Source: Trichoplusia ni
Lineage: Eukaryota; Arthropoda; Insecta; Lepidoptera; Noctuidae
NCBI RefSeq assembly: GCF_003590095.1
Contig: NC_039483.1
Location: forward strand, 3,224,001-3,288,000
Direction of reading: 5' to 3'
DNA length: 64,000 nucleotides
The position numbers and the translations under genes are program-made. The notes beneath the pieces are model-generated. The model did no database searches. It was given only the letters and a program-made list of their open reading frames with translations, and was not told the origin of the DNA. How positions within the stretch are numbered: position 1 is the stretch's first letter; the number at the start of each line of letters is the position of its first letter. Below are positions 23,616 to 35,399 of the stretch, in pieces.

Positions 23616-24926
23616 ATGGTCTTATAATTTAAGTCTTTATTTCGATGTAAGCAGGTGTGTTTAATAACTATATTTTGTATGAGGGTGTATTAAATAGGGA
23701 AGGCTGTGCTTTCTGGCGGTTATCATTGGTAGTGAATTATATTGGTGTACATCTGTCTACCCTCTTTTGGGTAAGACGTGATTATATTTATATTTTGGTT
23801 ATAATTTATGGTATATACGTCAGTGTGTATTGTGGGCATCATCATTGATGGTGGGGTGTGTTTAATCAGCAACTCGAAATCTTTTATGATCATATTTTTA
23901 TTGCTATTAGGACCATGTTTAATTTGTCTTTTCAATGTATGTTTCAATGTTGGTTTGCAATATACACTACTTAAAGTACCCATCTGAATTGATCTAGACT
24001 TTTATTGGGTGGTAGCTGATGTAATATGGAGGATTTTTTATTTATTTAAGAACATAAACATTTGTTAAATTTCACATGGACGAAGTCGCGGTTACATCTA
24101 GTTAAAACTGAATGTCAAAACCAACATACCTAGAAAGCCACTCAAGAGTGGTTGTTCGAGAGCTAAAAAAACATTCTCATTTCATCGAATAATACCAGAA
24201 AAGGCTTGTTTTTTTCCAAACAAACAACATAATCAAACACATGTTTAACCTTCTGCCTATATTTCCAATTACACCGACGTCTCTGGACGGGCATAATCGT
24301 CGCGGAACAAGGACTGGAGTGGAGATGACTAAGTACTAAATTATTTGAAGATGATTTTGAAATGTTCATGTTTTGAAATTACTCTGGACAAGTTTTAGAC
24401 GAATTTGGATTTCATTAGAATACTGATGAATAAATCTATGTAAGTTTAGCCAGTTTGGTTTAACTTGCGACTGTAACACTTTGTGTCAACGCATATGTAT
24501 GCAACAATTGGTTTTTGTCAATCATAATATATCGATCCTAATTAAGCTCTCCAATTTAATAGGATACCTCGTCTTAATTAGTGTAATTTAATGATATTTT
24601 TTTTAATGATGATTCCAACCTTGTATCTGAAAAGCATGCCATAATAAGGTCACAAAACATTTACATGCCACACGTCTCCATACATTTCCATGTTACAATT
24701 CAGTTCACTAAATTGGCATTTGTTAATTAGATCAGAACGGTTTAATAATTGAACGTGAGCGAAATAAGAACAGAGAGAGCAAGCGAGATAGAGCATATTT
24801 AGGCTCGCTTTATTACCATATGTGCGAGAGAAACGTGTACAGATAGAAATAGCTGGTACTTTTAGCGCAGGAAGTTATTGAGAAAAGGTTTTTCTTGTTT
24901 ATGTAATTAGTTAAATTATTTATAGA
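23616..24926. other. Non-coding stretch
   Basis: Holds a short LINE scrap at about 24070-24104 (minus: CTAGATGTAACCGCGACTTC). A minus-strand ATG-led frame of 68 codons at 24163-24369 has no family resemblance, splice context or codon bias that would support it. A patch at 24775-24845 contains AGCGAGATAG (24782-24791). Confidence 0.45.
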
Positions 24927-25226
24927 TAACTAGCTGTTGCCCGCGACTTCGTCCGCGTGGTTAGAAGATATAAGTTATAATTTATACCTGCCTTCTATCT
25001 ATCTTGTGGGATTCAGTCAGCGTTTGCAATGTAAGCGCAAAAAATGTGTTTTTTTACGACCTCACATTAGAAACCTCAAAAATTGTAGCCTATGTGTTAT
25101 TCTGATGTATAAGCTATATTGTGGTAAAGTTTCATTCAAATCCATTCAGTAGTTTTTACGTGAAAGAGTAACAAACATCCATACATCCATAATTACAAAC
25201 TTTCGCCTTTATAATAGTAGTAGGAT
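24927..25226 (+). mobile_element. Composite repeat: CTTCGTC-family head with LINE tail
   Basis: The first 65 bases match the CTTCGTC family (TAACTAGCTGTTGCCCGCGA, GTGGTTAGAAGATATAAGTT). The remainder instead ends with CATTCAGTAGTTTTTACGTG, AAACTTTCGCCTTTATAATA and TAGTAGGAT, which is the LINE-type tail. This shows that the CTTCGTC repeats share a 5' head with LINE relics, so they may be deletion derivatives of one LINE family. Confidence 0.7.
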
Positions 25227-25785
25227 ATATCGCTTTTCGGCATTGTATAAGGACGAGTTTTCTTCTTTCTTTAAAGCATTGTTTTGATAAAGGCAATTCA
25301 AGATTTCCTACTATTTATCTCTACTATCTACCAGTATTTGTCTACCTATTGATTTCGAAATCAAACTGTTTTAATTTCTAGTATACTTAAAGACGAGCTT
25401 AACAAACGTTAAATTACAAATCTATTGACTCTAGGTGCGTGTTTAATGATTGTTATCAATGTTTCCAAAATGGCTAAGTTCTGGGCAAGGTTTAGATTTA
25501 GACACTTTAGTTTCAATACCAGCTGAAAATAAAAATTCTCAAGGACTATAAAATATTATTTCAAACGAATTCGTAAGGCTTTTAATTCTTGTGTCGTGGT
25601 TTTCACAAACATTCAATCACACGCACACTCTTATATTAATATAACATGAAACTTTATGCATAATAGGGATGATGTCAATTTCTTTTTGCAGTGTCCGTCT
25701 TGCAGTTTTTTGTATAATAATGGATACGTATTTTTTAATTTGTCCCGCAAACATAAATTGACCAAATTACAGTGAATGAAACTTT

Positions 25786-25830
25786 CGTGACGTCACGATT
25801 GAGAATAAATTTTACCATATCGTTACGTCA
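25786..25830. promoter_or_regulatory. CRE pair (TGACGTCA)
   Basis: CGTGACGTCACG at 25786-25797 is a perfect 12-base palindrome containing the full cAMP response element TGACGTCA. A second near-site, TTACGTCA, lies at 25823-25830. Full CREs are bound by CREB/ATF bZIP factors. No transcription start is evident nearby, so an enhancer role is inference. Confidence 0.4.
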
Positions 25831-26344
25831 CAATCCCCCTCTTCTAAACTTTAAAGCAGTTAATCTTTGTCAATTCTAGTTTTTCTGAAAAAGGAAAAAA
25901 TACGTGCCTCATACTTTTCAATTATCTAACTGAGGGACTAATGAGATTTCTTCTTTTTATACCCAGTCATCATCCCTATTACATGCCAAACCAAAAATGA
26001 TCTAATGAACTCGTCATAAAAACCAATACAGTTACAAATCTTTTGTCTTCAGTAACCTTTAAGATTTTCTCTTTGTTCTTTGATTTCCTCTCGTAATCAT
26101 CACAAGTCATAAACGAAATTATATTAACATACGAAATAGATCAGCACTTTGTTCCGTACCAACATATAATATCTGAATATGTTGAGATCTCGTACAAAGA
26201 CGATCTCACATCAAATACGCAAACCAAATATATTCAAGGACGATAGTCAATAAGGCGAAACGTATAAGGTTTGTTTTGAGGGCGCTAAAATGGTGTTTTT
26301 AATTAATCACCTTTAAAAATAAGTTTACAATTTATCTTCTAACA

Positions 26345-26598
26345 TATAAAATTCCCGCGTCATGGTGTTAGTTACCGTACTCCTCCGATACGAATTAACC
26401 GATTTTTACGATATTTTTTATGCGTATTCAGTAGGTCTGAGAATCGACTAACATCTTTCATGCCCCTAAGTGATAAGGGTTGCTTACACAAAAAAAAATT
26501 GGACGTAATTGTTTTTTTTTTATAATGTGGCATTAAAAATACATACAACTAGAAAAAAAATTTTGGGCAAAGCAACGTTTGCTGGGTCAGCTAGTACT
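26345..26598 (-). mobile_element. LINE-tail fragment, second type
   Basis: On the minus strand it opens TACTAGCTGACCCAGCAAAC and GTTGCTTTGCCC. It then carries GCAACCCTTATCACTTAGGG, GATTCTCAGACCTACTGAAT and a GGTTAATTCGTATCGGAGGA block. This is a recurring lepidopteran non-LTR retrotransposon 3' end. It is diverged, with an internal A/T-run expansion near 26490-26522, and encodes nothing. Confidence 0.6.
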
Positions 26599-27685
26599 AG
26601 TCTATAATTGCCCCACTGTTAGATACTCCATTTAGGAAAGATTTGATGCCTTACAACTAGAATAAATGATTTCACTAAATTTGCAGTAAATTGTTTAAGG
26701 ATAAATATAATTGAGACGTTCCCGAATGATTGATAGGAAACGTTTAACATAACAAAATGATGCTAATCTTCTGAATTAATTTTAAAGTTTTCAATTTTAA
26801 TTTACTTCCAAGAATATGTAAATCCTAAGCAAAACTATTAATAAGTCTTACAAAGATATAACGACACCACAGAGACACTGCACATTTTTTTATTTAAATG
26901 TAGTCTTTGGTAATTTGCAAATTAATATTATTACAATTTAATAACAATTCATCTCAATATATATTATGATTCTCCAAAAATACCATTTTAGTGGCCCAAG
27001 TAATTTTGATAGTAACAGGCTAGTTTAATAACGCTGTAATCTGAAACATAGATGTTCTAGCCAAATCTTGAGTATATTACCTTGTACGATAGCCGTTCAA
27101 AGTAACTATATCTCTGCACAATAGACCTTATCTCCTTCCACATAAGGTTGCTTTTGTTGACCGATAAAAAGATATAAATGTATTGCAAAAATAGACCTTA
27201 TGTTAAATGGCGTAGGGTTGGTTTTTGGAATTGTTTGAAGTGAGGTAGACTGTAATTTTCATCGGTATGTCCGCTTAAATTGAAACTAAATGTATTGTCT
27301 TGTTAATGTTTGTAACAAACGATTTAATTAGCTAGGATGTTGTTTTGTTAGAGAAAATTAATTTTACGAGAACTCTAGTATTGGTTGCGCAATTAATGAA
27401 ATGAGTTCATTTCTAATCATTTGTTTTTTCTAAGAAAAATGTTTAAAAATATTATTGCTTCACATTTTTTATAAAGTCTTCTGCATTGATATCTTATTCT
27501 AGAAACACATCTTCATCATATTATTGTAAAAAAAAGAAACGAAAAAAATAACTTCAAATAAAAATAAAAGACCAAAAAACAACAACCTTTACATACAAAA
27601 ACAAAACACAAGAAAACCTGTTTACAATATGCAAATAACAAAAAAAAACCAATAAGTATATTAAAATTCGATAAACCAAAATAAG

Positions 27686-27785
27686 TAGACCCCTCTGAAG
27701 TTCACCACAAAAAAACTCTATCTCTATCTTACTTATACTAACACTGTATCTATATCTCGTTCTATAGAAACTTCAGAGGGGTCTA
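27686..27785. repeat. Perfect 17-bp inverted repeat around a 66-bp spacer
   Basis: TAGACCCCTCTGAAGTT (27686-27702) is repeated as its exact reverse complement at 27769-27785. The 66-base interior is AT-rich with CTATCT words. A precise 17/17 match at the ends of a 100-base unit suggests a very small MITE or foldback element. No clear direct duplication flanks it. Confidence 0.75.
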
Positions 27786-28084
27786 GTTGTACTGGGGAAT
27801 GGTAAGAGTATAGTCGGACTAAAATGGAATCCGAATAGTCTTATTACATTACAATAGTTATTGTCATCCAGTAATGCCAATTGGATTAGCATAAATTTGT
27901 AAGGATACCACAGAAAATTGATCGTATTTGCTTGTAGTTATGATGGTCTCAAATTGTTGTTTGTAATGTAACTTTTACCTGCGAGTTTGCTTGTGTTTTA
28001 GTGATAAAATTAAGCCTCTATTCTAACTTGGAGTTTGAGGTATTCCTAGCATCAATCAGAGTATTATTCAAAACGATAAAATTA

Positions 28085-28230
28085 ATAAGTGTAGATGTAT
28101 GTTTGTCAGCTCTTCACGCTGAAACGGCTGAATCAATTTAGATGAAACTTTAGCGTGGAAATAGGTCTGATCCAGGAGTAAAACATAGTTGTTTCTGTGG
28201 GCGACACCGGGAGCGCAGCTTGTTTCTACT
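28085..28230 (-). mobile_element. LINE-tail fragment
   Basis: On the minus strand it begins AGCTGCGCTCCCGGTGTCGC, contains TTCATCTAAATTGATTCAGC and CGTGAAGAGCTGACAAACAT, and ends in AT-rich sequence. The order matches retroelement 3' remnants seen elsewhere in the window (55715, 59337). Confidence 0.55.
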
Positions 28231-28952
28231 GTTGTGTGTTTTTTTTTTCATAAAATTTGTTACTCACAAATATACAGTTTATTTTTTCATTCGATTTAAC
28301 TATCATGTACCATTTAATTTATTGTAAAAGAAGTAGCTATTGGTTTCATTTTATGATACTAAAGATTAAGTTTCATAGTCTACTAAAATATTAAATTAAG
28401 CGTTAATAAATTAATATTTTTATATCATAATATAGAGAACATATAAACGCACACAAATTTTAAACTTTTCTCCATTTTTATTACCCTGTAATATACCGAA
28501 ATAAAGGCAGTATCGAATCTGTGAATGCAAAACATGAATTTGGAGATTTTGCGTCTTATCCAAAGGTATTATTCTAGTATGAAAAGTAAAAAAATATAGT
28601 TAATCACACAAAGTATTATTGACAAATGACAAATTGCGTAATAAACTTTTTTAAACAACATAAACTTACAAACATACCACTGGTTTTTGTATAACAAAGG
28701 GCAACGGTCACAAAATACATTCTTTTGTAAAAAAACTCGTAATCAATCAAACAAAAGCTTCAAATATCTAAACAATTCCACTTTCTAATCTGCTCTTTCT
28801 TCAGAAGTTCACGAATATTTCGAACCACTTTCGAATACTTTGAAAACCTTCATTTCCCTCAATCGATTGCACCGTCTCCTAGAAAGAAGTCACTTTGCAA
28901 AACAAAAGGCTAAAATCCAAAGAAAAAGTCCCAATTACGCTTCTAGAACTTA

Positions 28953-28975
28953 CCCCGTCCCCCTTCCCCTTCCCC
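28953..28975 (-). other. Canonical G-quadruplex motif next to a splice-donor-like GTAAGT
   Basis: On the minus strand four G-runs of 4, 4, 5 and 4 bases are separated by two-base loops (C-runs on + at 28953-28956, 28959-28963, 28966-28969, 28972-28975). This satisfies the classic G3+N1-7 rule with room to spare. Directly after the last G-run the minus strand reads GGTAAGTT, a strong 5' splice-site match at 28953-28952. An open frame covers it on the minus strand but starts without ATG, so no coding exon is claimed. A non-coding first exon is possible. Confidence 0.6.
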
Positions 28976-29473
28976 GCTCGGCTCCCTCCTGACCGCTCTA
29001 CCCATTCCCGTTCTAACCCTTGTTCCCCCGTTAGGGTAGGGTCCCAATGACAACGATTTATCGACAAGTAACATTTTTATTTCATTTCGCTTTTTAATTC
29101 GGGAGGATTTCAGCTACATTTTATTTGTCAATACATTATAATGATACCGGATATGGTAAGGGAAATAGTGATACTTAATTTAATATGCTTGTAGTACTTA
29201 ATTTTCAGAAAGTATTCACTAACATAATGATTTAAGTGCATAATTTATACACGTCTTCAGAACTTAATATTCCAGCTAAAATATGAGAAACTTTTTAAAA
29301 CCATGTCTCTTAAATATAAGTTATTGCCTATAAAAGAGTTATAACCAACATGTAGGCATATTTACTTTGGTAACTACTAAATAGTAATTTTACGAGAGCT
29401 ATAAAAACACTAAACTTGTAAAAGCTATCTTTGTCAACATTGCCGGTGGTCGCCATCTTGATTGGATTATATC

Positions 29474-29620
29474 TAACTAGCTGAAGCCCGCCGCATATCG
29501 AAATTGATCCCACAAGAATATATAATCGGAAACTATCTGTGTACCAAGTTTCGTCGAAATTCGTTGAGTGGTTTTTGCGTGCATTTACATTAAAACTTTC
29601 GCGTTAACTATATTAGAAGA
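29474..29620 (+). mobile_element. LINE-tail fragment
   Basis: Starts TAACTAGCTGAAGCCCGCCG. It continues CATATCGAAATTGATCCCAC, ACCAAGTTTCGTCGAAATTC, then GTTGAGTGGTTTTTGCGTGC and AAACTTTCGCGTTAACTATA. It is colinear with 55715-55921 and reversed relative to 22761-22946. Confidence 0.65.
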
Positions 29621-30620
29621 ATAAACAAAAAATTATTTACATTCTTCGTTTTCATGCCATAAATTTACACTTAATCCATGTCTTAACCAAAACTTAACTA
29701 CAAAAAAATAAATAAGCGAAAAGTCATGAATATTTAAACTCGCTCTCAGTAGCACCCCACCTTTTCCCCAAAGAGTTTTATTGGACTGTCCGAGGGAAGT
29801 AATTTCGTAGGTCAGACTTTTAGTTTTTAAGAAAGTTCATTTTCTTTAGCTAGACATTTTTCTAGCAATACACGAAGAAACCTAGGTGTTGGCTTCGTAA
29901 CTTTTGAATTGCTTTATTCTCAACTTTCGGCCACGTTTTAAGGCAATTTAAAAGTTTAAGTGTGCTCGTAAATAATGATAAATACTAATATTTGTTTGTC
30001 TTGTTGGTTGGTATGTTTGCAAACGAAATTTCGTATTTCTTTCTGTGGTTTTTACTTTCTTTATCTTCGTGTATGAAGAGATTTCTTTAAAGCTCTTTCC
30101 TTTTCTAAATTAGTGTCTGCTTTATTCGTAATTTTAATTTTCTTTCGACATTTCGTTTTTAATATTTCCCTACATAAAATATATCTATCACTTATTAATT
30201 CTTATACATAAACACATACATTATAATATTACTTCATGTAGGCAAGGAAATCTCTATTAATAGAATACTATCATAGATATCATAATATCAATTTTACTGA
30301 CCAAAATAAGTTGACCTCTCTTTTCAAGCTTGAACCTACGATCCTTGAAGTACCGTATGTTGAATTTCTTCCTTTATAAAAAAAACTGTTAATCTTATCG
30401 ATAAAGAGAGCAAGGTCTCAATCTGAATGAGATGAAATATCATATATGTAACTGTTTAATGATCTTTCAGTAACCTCGATCTTTAGGCGGCATTTATTTT
30501 GAAACAGGAAACGTTGAAAGACTATGTTATAATTTAAATGTATTTATACTTTCTTGGTCATTGGCGAAGAATTAAGATAATATGTGTGTTATGACATATG
30601 ATCTTAATTTATACTTTCTA

Positions 30621-30667
30621 AATTCACACTTTGACATAATCCACAGGATTATGTCAAAGTATGAATT
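30621..30667. repeat. Near-perfect 22-bp hairpin with 3-base loop
   Basis: The arm at 30621-30642 (centred on CACTTTGACATAATCC) and the arm at 30646-30667 (centred on GGATTATGTCAAAGT) are complementary at 21 of 22 positions, around the loop ACA. A further copy of TTTGACATAATC follows at about 30666-30677, so part of the arm is also directly repeated. The loop is too short and the stem too small for a standard microRNA precursor. Confidence 0.8.
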
Positions 30668-31059
30668 TGACATAATCATGTAGATTTTCGTTTAAAGCAA
30701 AACTGTCTCCTTAATATTCTATAAGGGATTCTATATCTAGGAAAAAAAAAACTATAATGCAAGCAAGGAGGAATATAGAAATCTGTGAAAAAAAAATGAT
30801 TGACGAATGAATGACGAATTGTACTGATTGTGACCCAGTTCAGACAGCGCGAAGGTTCAGGAACGAAGCTTTTGTTTTTATTTAGGTTTGTGTTGTAGCG
30901 AGAGCTATGGCGAGCGATAAAATATCCTTATACACATTTAATAACTGTTGTCAGAAATTGCAATACCAAGAATGGTTTTTAAAACAACCAAAATGTTTTA
31001 AAAGCTAATGTTAAAAAACTCAATATAATATGTTTGAATTAGTGAATGATAGTTTTTTT

Positions 31060-31205
31060 ATCTATCCCACTGTGTCCCACTGCTGGGCAAAAGCCTCTCC
31101 TAAATCCTTCCACGACACTCTGTTCGGGCGCTGCCGGGACAGTGTGTAGGAGATACAAAATACCTCAGATAGGCCTTTAATCAGTGCCCTTTCAAAACAG
31201 GGTGC
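31060..31205 (+). mobile_element. TCCCACTGCTGGGC-type repeat
   Basis: Carries GTGTCCCACTGCTGGGCAAA, AGCCTCTCCTAAATCCTTCC and GCCGGGACAGTGTGTAGGAG. It is the longest copy of this repeat phrase in the window. The minus-strand 76-codon frame that overlaps it is a translation of the repeat. Confidence 0.65.
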
Positions 31206-31825
31206 AACGGTTGATTTTCTATGTAAATGACTAACTAAATTCAAAATCATGCAAAAAATTGACTTGATTCCTTTCTTGTTTCGGTTATACATTATTTTTT
31301 ATATCATTTTATATTTTTATAAAAGTTATAGCTCTGCTCACAGTATAGTATTACCTTTATACGTATGTACGCATAATATCGCACGTTTTATTAGTCAGAC
31401 AGTTTTTGTTCCTTATTCATTTTATCGTTTCAAATATCCACCGCTGATCGGTATATTTATTTTAAACTTTATGACATAGAGTTAAGGTCTTTTATTGTAC
31501 AGTTATGAAACAAGTGACTTGCATTGTAACAAATTGAAGTACTTGATTTGTTCTGTTTTGTGAATTGTAATGAAAAGGCTCATTTGTTTTGTTTTTTAAG
31601 ATTTAGTATATTTTTGTTTTTAAGAATTGAATTTTGAATTGGTTTGGAATTTTTGTGGTGCATTGTTATTATCTTTAAATAAAAGTAATTAAATATAAGT
31701 TAATATAAATAAAAGTTAAATATTTTATTGTTTCTTTTCATTTTGTTTTCCTTTTTTTACAAATAAAATATAAAAAAAAACATCATCATTATAAAATATC
31801 ATTATTCAATATTTCCCATTATATT

Positions 31826-31880
31826 TTGTGTCCCACTGCTTAGCAAAGCTCTCCACTATTTAATTCGAAACTCTCTTCAA
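31826..31880 (+). mobile_element. Fragment of the TCCCACTGCTGGGC-type repeat
   Basis: GTGTCCCACTGCTTAGCAAA followed by GCTCTCCACT. A short, decayed copy about 620 bases from the copy at 31060. Confidence 0.5.
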
Positions 31881-32240
31881 AACACTTAAAAATAAACTAG
31901 TTAAAACATTAACAGCTAAAAACGTAACTAAAACCTTTTTTAATGATTTTCAATAAAATCTATCTATGTACAAATATATCAATCTAGCCTACTTAGAAAC
32001 AGTATAGCTATTTATCAGTATGATACCAAACGTATGTACTTATGTACAAAACTAATACATAGCTGATAACATGGTAATACGTCTTATCACCAATGATAAC
32101 GTATCACAGTCAAGAGCATGTGTTCGGTACCAAAAATGGCTACGTATTGACATTAGAAACGCCATCTTGGATTTAGTATAGAGCAAACATTGTATGGAAA
32201 ATAATTTAATAGATACGGTTTATCAATTAAGTAATATTGA

Positions 32241-32390
32241 ATGCACGGAAAGCCGAGTGGTTAGGGCAAGCTAAATGCACGGTGCGCGACGTGTCACAGG
32301 ATCGATCCCCGCGTAGGAGCAGTTTTTGTGTGATCTACAAATGTTTGCCCTGAGTCTGGGTGTCTGCAACTTCAATATTTGTGAAACCAT
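32241..32390 (+). mobile_element. tRNA(Ser)-like SINE, copy 1
   Basis: An A-box-like AGCCGAGTGGTTAGGGCAAG (32251-32270) and a B-box-like GGATCGATCCC (32299-32309) lie at tRNA-like spacing, followed by a non-tRNA body, GTTTTTGTGTGATCTACAAA and CCCTGAGTCTGGGTGTC. This is the layout of a tRNA-derived SINE transcribed by RNA polymerase III. The head cannot fold into a normal acceptor stem and 3' end, so it is not a functional tRNA gene. Copies with the same body are at 42135 and 55250. Confidence 0.8.
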
Positions 32391-35154
32391 ACACAAGAAT
32401 TTCTTACTAAATTAGTTAAAGCGGGAATAAAATTATTCTAAACCCTGTGAAATTATAGAGTTTTGAAAGAAAGAGAAAGATACTTCTGACATTAAGTAGT
32501 CACGTAAAAAAATGTACATACAGTGATTTTAACTGAGTTTTTAACTTTAGAGCGATGATGTTGTGAACTAAATCTTCTAGGACCAAAAAATGATCTAGAT
32601 AGCTCTGAATCTTGGCTAGGCTTTTAGTCTTAAAGTCTTCAGTCGAATAACATATTTTGACGGTACTTACCTAATACTACACTTAAAAATGGGAAATAAA
32701 TTAATTGGCAAACCTAAAAGATTAGATAAAGGGTCTGTCCTCTTTAAAGTGTATCCAATTATTCATAGCAATGATGAAATAAGGAATTAATTTCCACAAA
32801 AGAAACCGCTGCACTCAAGCACCACTTTAAATTAGAATTCTGAAGCACAAGATAAGGAAAACAACTAAATTCTAATTCGTTATAAATTATCATTATCTAG
32901 CAAGATAAGACAAGTCTGAAGATAATATGAGTCAGCTGGAATCTAACTCGGAATCATTAGAAAAATGTCACAAGTACCAATCACAAGGTAAAAAGGGTGA
33001 AAGAAACCAGCATAAACAAAAATTTTGGCATAAACTCTGACACCTGGTAGTAATTTAACCAAACATTCAAAAAATAAATGTAATTGATTCCGCAACATTA
33101 TGTATTAAAACATAATAAATAACTATATTAAAATATGGACCATGTTGTTTCCTTTTTGCTCAAAACCAGTCAGATTATTTTGTTCATCTTCCAAATATTC
33201 ATCACGATTTGAATCTTAATTTAGGAACGCCTACTCAAAATTTTACAGTTAGACTAACGAAATACAAGTCATTTCTAATTGTTTAATTTCACATAACTGC
33301 CAATCAACAACCTAAATAAAAAAAAAGGATTTTCCAAAAGGATTAAACACATCAGTGCTACACACTGGCACTTATGTATTTATGATAAAAAAAAAAACAC
33401 CATAAAAAAAACTTGAACAATACATAGTCATCAGTAATTTGGCTGTTTGTTCAGTTTATTTGCCATCCAACAGCTCATGTGAAAATAATCACAGTGCGGT
33501 GTCTTTGTACGGAAACACATTATTTGGAGCAGTACCCGTCACATTGTTGATTAAAATTGTGAAACATTTCTGACGGTTTTTGTCGCTTTAAAAATGAAGC
33601 TTTTGTGGGTAGAGTTCGTTTCGGCGTTTCTGTTGAATTATGTTTTGTGTGACGCTGTCTGGTTTGTAAAAGGCTGTATATGAAACTGTTTATGTAGAGA
33701 AGAATAATGGTTAGTAAATGTCATATTTTAGACCTAACAATCTCTTATGGATAGGTTTAATTTTGATCTAAACAATTGCTCTTATCATACCGGATATTCT
33801 TTTGTTATTGTCAATGGTGTAAGAATAATTAATTTCATATATTACTTGTAGTTTAAGTTAATAACTGTATTAAAGCCTGCCGTCTTGAATATGCGAATTA
33901 AATTATTGAAACATGCTTGCATCTGTCAGATTACGCCATTGCCAACAATGACAGCGTCACTTTAAAACTTTCTGACATTTAGACGTTTCTGAATCGGCCA
34001 TTTTGTTTTTCTAACTAACAATTTGTTCTATAATTGCGATCCTATCATAAAATAGATGCAATAGGAGCAGGTGTTCCTAACACATGCTGCAAACGGTCCC
34101 AGGTTCGATGTAGGGGCGAGTCTATTGCCATTTAGGGTTCAACTCACTTAAATACTCGTTAAACTACATCTGAACTTGAATAAGTGAGCTGTTTTATCGC
34201 AATATTAGGATTAAGAAAATTACTTTTTGCCTGACGTTTTAATTAAAAGAGCTCAAAAATTGTGTTCATGAAGTAATTGTGCTTTAACTCTATTTTTTAA
34301 TAGCTGTAAATGAAATTAGCTAATATAAGCCAAGCCAGGTAATGTTCAAAGTTTCTAGTTTTGTCGCGTATTGAAATTTTGTAACTATTGTCAATGCAAT
34401 TTTCACATAACTTTAATGTGAAGATACGTCTATTCATAATTTTATCAATTGCATCATATCAAATAATATTAGGTACTACAGAGTGACTTCTCGTTATAGT
34501 AATGATTCATATGATTTCTTTCTGTTGACACAGTAAGGCGAAGAGATGGTTGTAATGATATAAAATTAATGGATGACCATTCTTGTATGTGTCTCTTCTT
34601 TAGCTTATTTATACGGAGCTGTTTTAACAACTAATTATCCAATACACCGCAACAGTAACAAGACCTTATATTTAACAAAGAGCTTACAACCCACGGTTAT
34701 TTTAATTAATAAACTTTGAAGTTCAAATGAAATGTTTTTGAAGTTCTGATGAGAAAACTGTCTTGAACTTTTTGAGTTAACTCAAGCGATTCTTTGGGAA
34801 TATGTTTTAACATCCCGTTCACTTATTGTTGCTTTCAATCTGTCTGTATTTATAATACTACTATTTTGTTGAATAATTTGTAGAATGGTAGGAAATGGTA
34901 ATTTTGTAGCTGTCTTTAGAAATAATGTGAAGTTTTACGCGAAAAATTGGTTGTGGAGGTTGAATTGGTTTTTTCGTACGTTAAAACAGAAATTTACTCT
35001 TAGCTTTGCTTGCTAATATATAAATGAAGAGTAGATATAACGAAAAAGTGCCTCTTTTAGAAATTCTGAAAAAAAACAGTAGTACACAGTTTCAAAATTG
35101 CATTATTATGGTAAAGAACCGGCAAAGAAACACCATAAGAGATGGTTTTACCTG
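32391..35154. other. AT-rich non-coding stretch
   Basis: No supported exon. A weak SINE-like scrap at about 34075-34135 (CCCAGGTTCGATGTAGGGGC) and one GCCATTTT box at 33998-34005 are the only features noted. Confidence 0.5.
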
Positions 35155-35200
35155 ATATATTTATTGCCCGTAAATGTAAAATAATCCACCGTGAATATTG

Positions 35201-35349
35201 CTATAATTGGGCATAAATCTTAGATGCAACCTGTCTGGCAGAATCAATAAAATGTTTAGTATCTATCTTTTGAATATTAATAGTTCCCTTTCCATTTACA
35301 CGTGCTTCAAAACTCATTCCATTATAATTAAACAGTGCTAACATAATAC
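35201..35349 (-). CDS. Candidate terminal exon of a small membrane-anchored protein
   Basis: On the minus strand a strong acceptor (TTTTCCTATAG, ending 35350) opens a 49-codon frame to TAG at 35203-35201. AATAAA follows at 35165-35160, 35 bases after the stop, with a T/G-rich stretch beyond it, as expected for a real 3' end. The peptide begins IMLALFNYNGMSFEARV and ends FIDSARQVASKIYAQL. The frame stays open upstream to 35398 with hydrophobic residues (AFLLISAFSFPIG), which together would make one membrane helix. It then meets TGA at 35401-35399 with no in-frame ATG. The 5' part is therefore unresolved: a missed upstream exon, or a frameshifted retrocopy. I do not recognise the family. Confidence 0.35.
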
Positions 35350-35399
35350 CTATAGGAAAACTAAACGCACTTATCAACAGGAAGGCTTTATTTAACACT

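Noticed and set aside
24163..24369. Minus-strand ATG-led 68-codon frame
   Set aside because: No recognisable motif, no poly-A signal or splice context that stands out; length is within chance expectation for 64 kb.
28879..29067. Minus-strand 62-codon frame over the G-run region
   Set aside because: It starts with TTG and contains no usable ATG; a non-coding exon is possible but a protein is not supported.
32241..32312. Possible functional tRNA gene
   Set aside because: A- and B-box words are present, but the acceptor and anticodon stems do not pair, and the sequence continues into a SINE body shared with two other sites.
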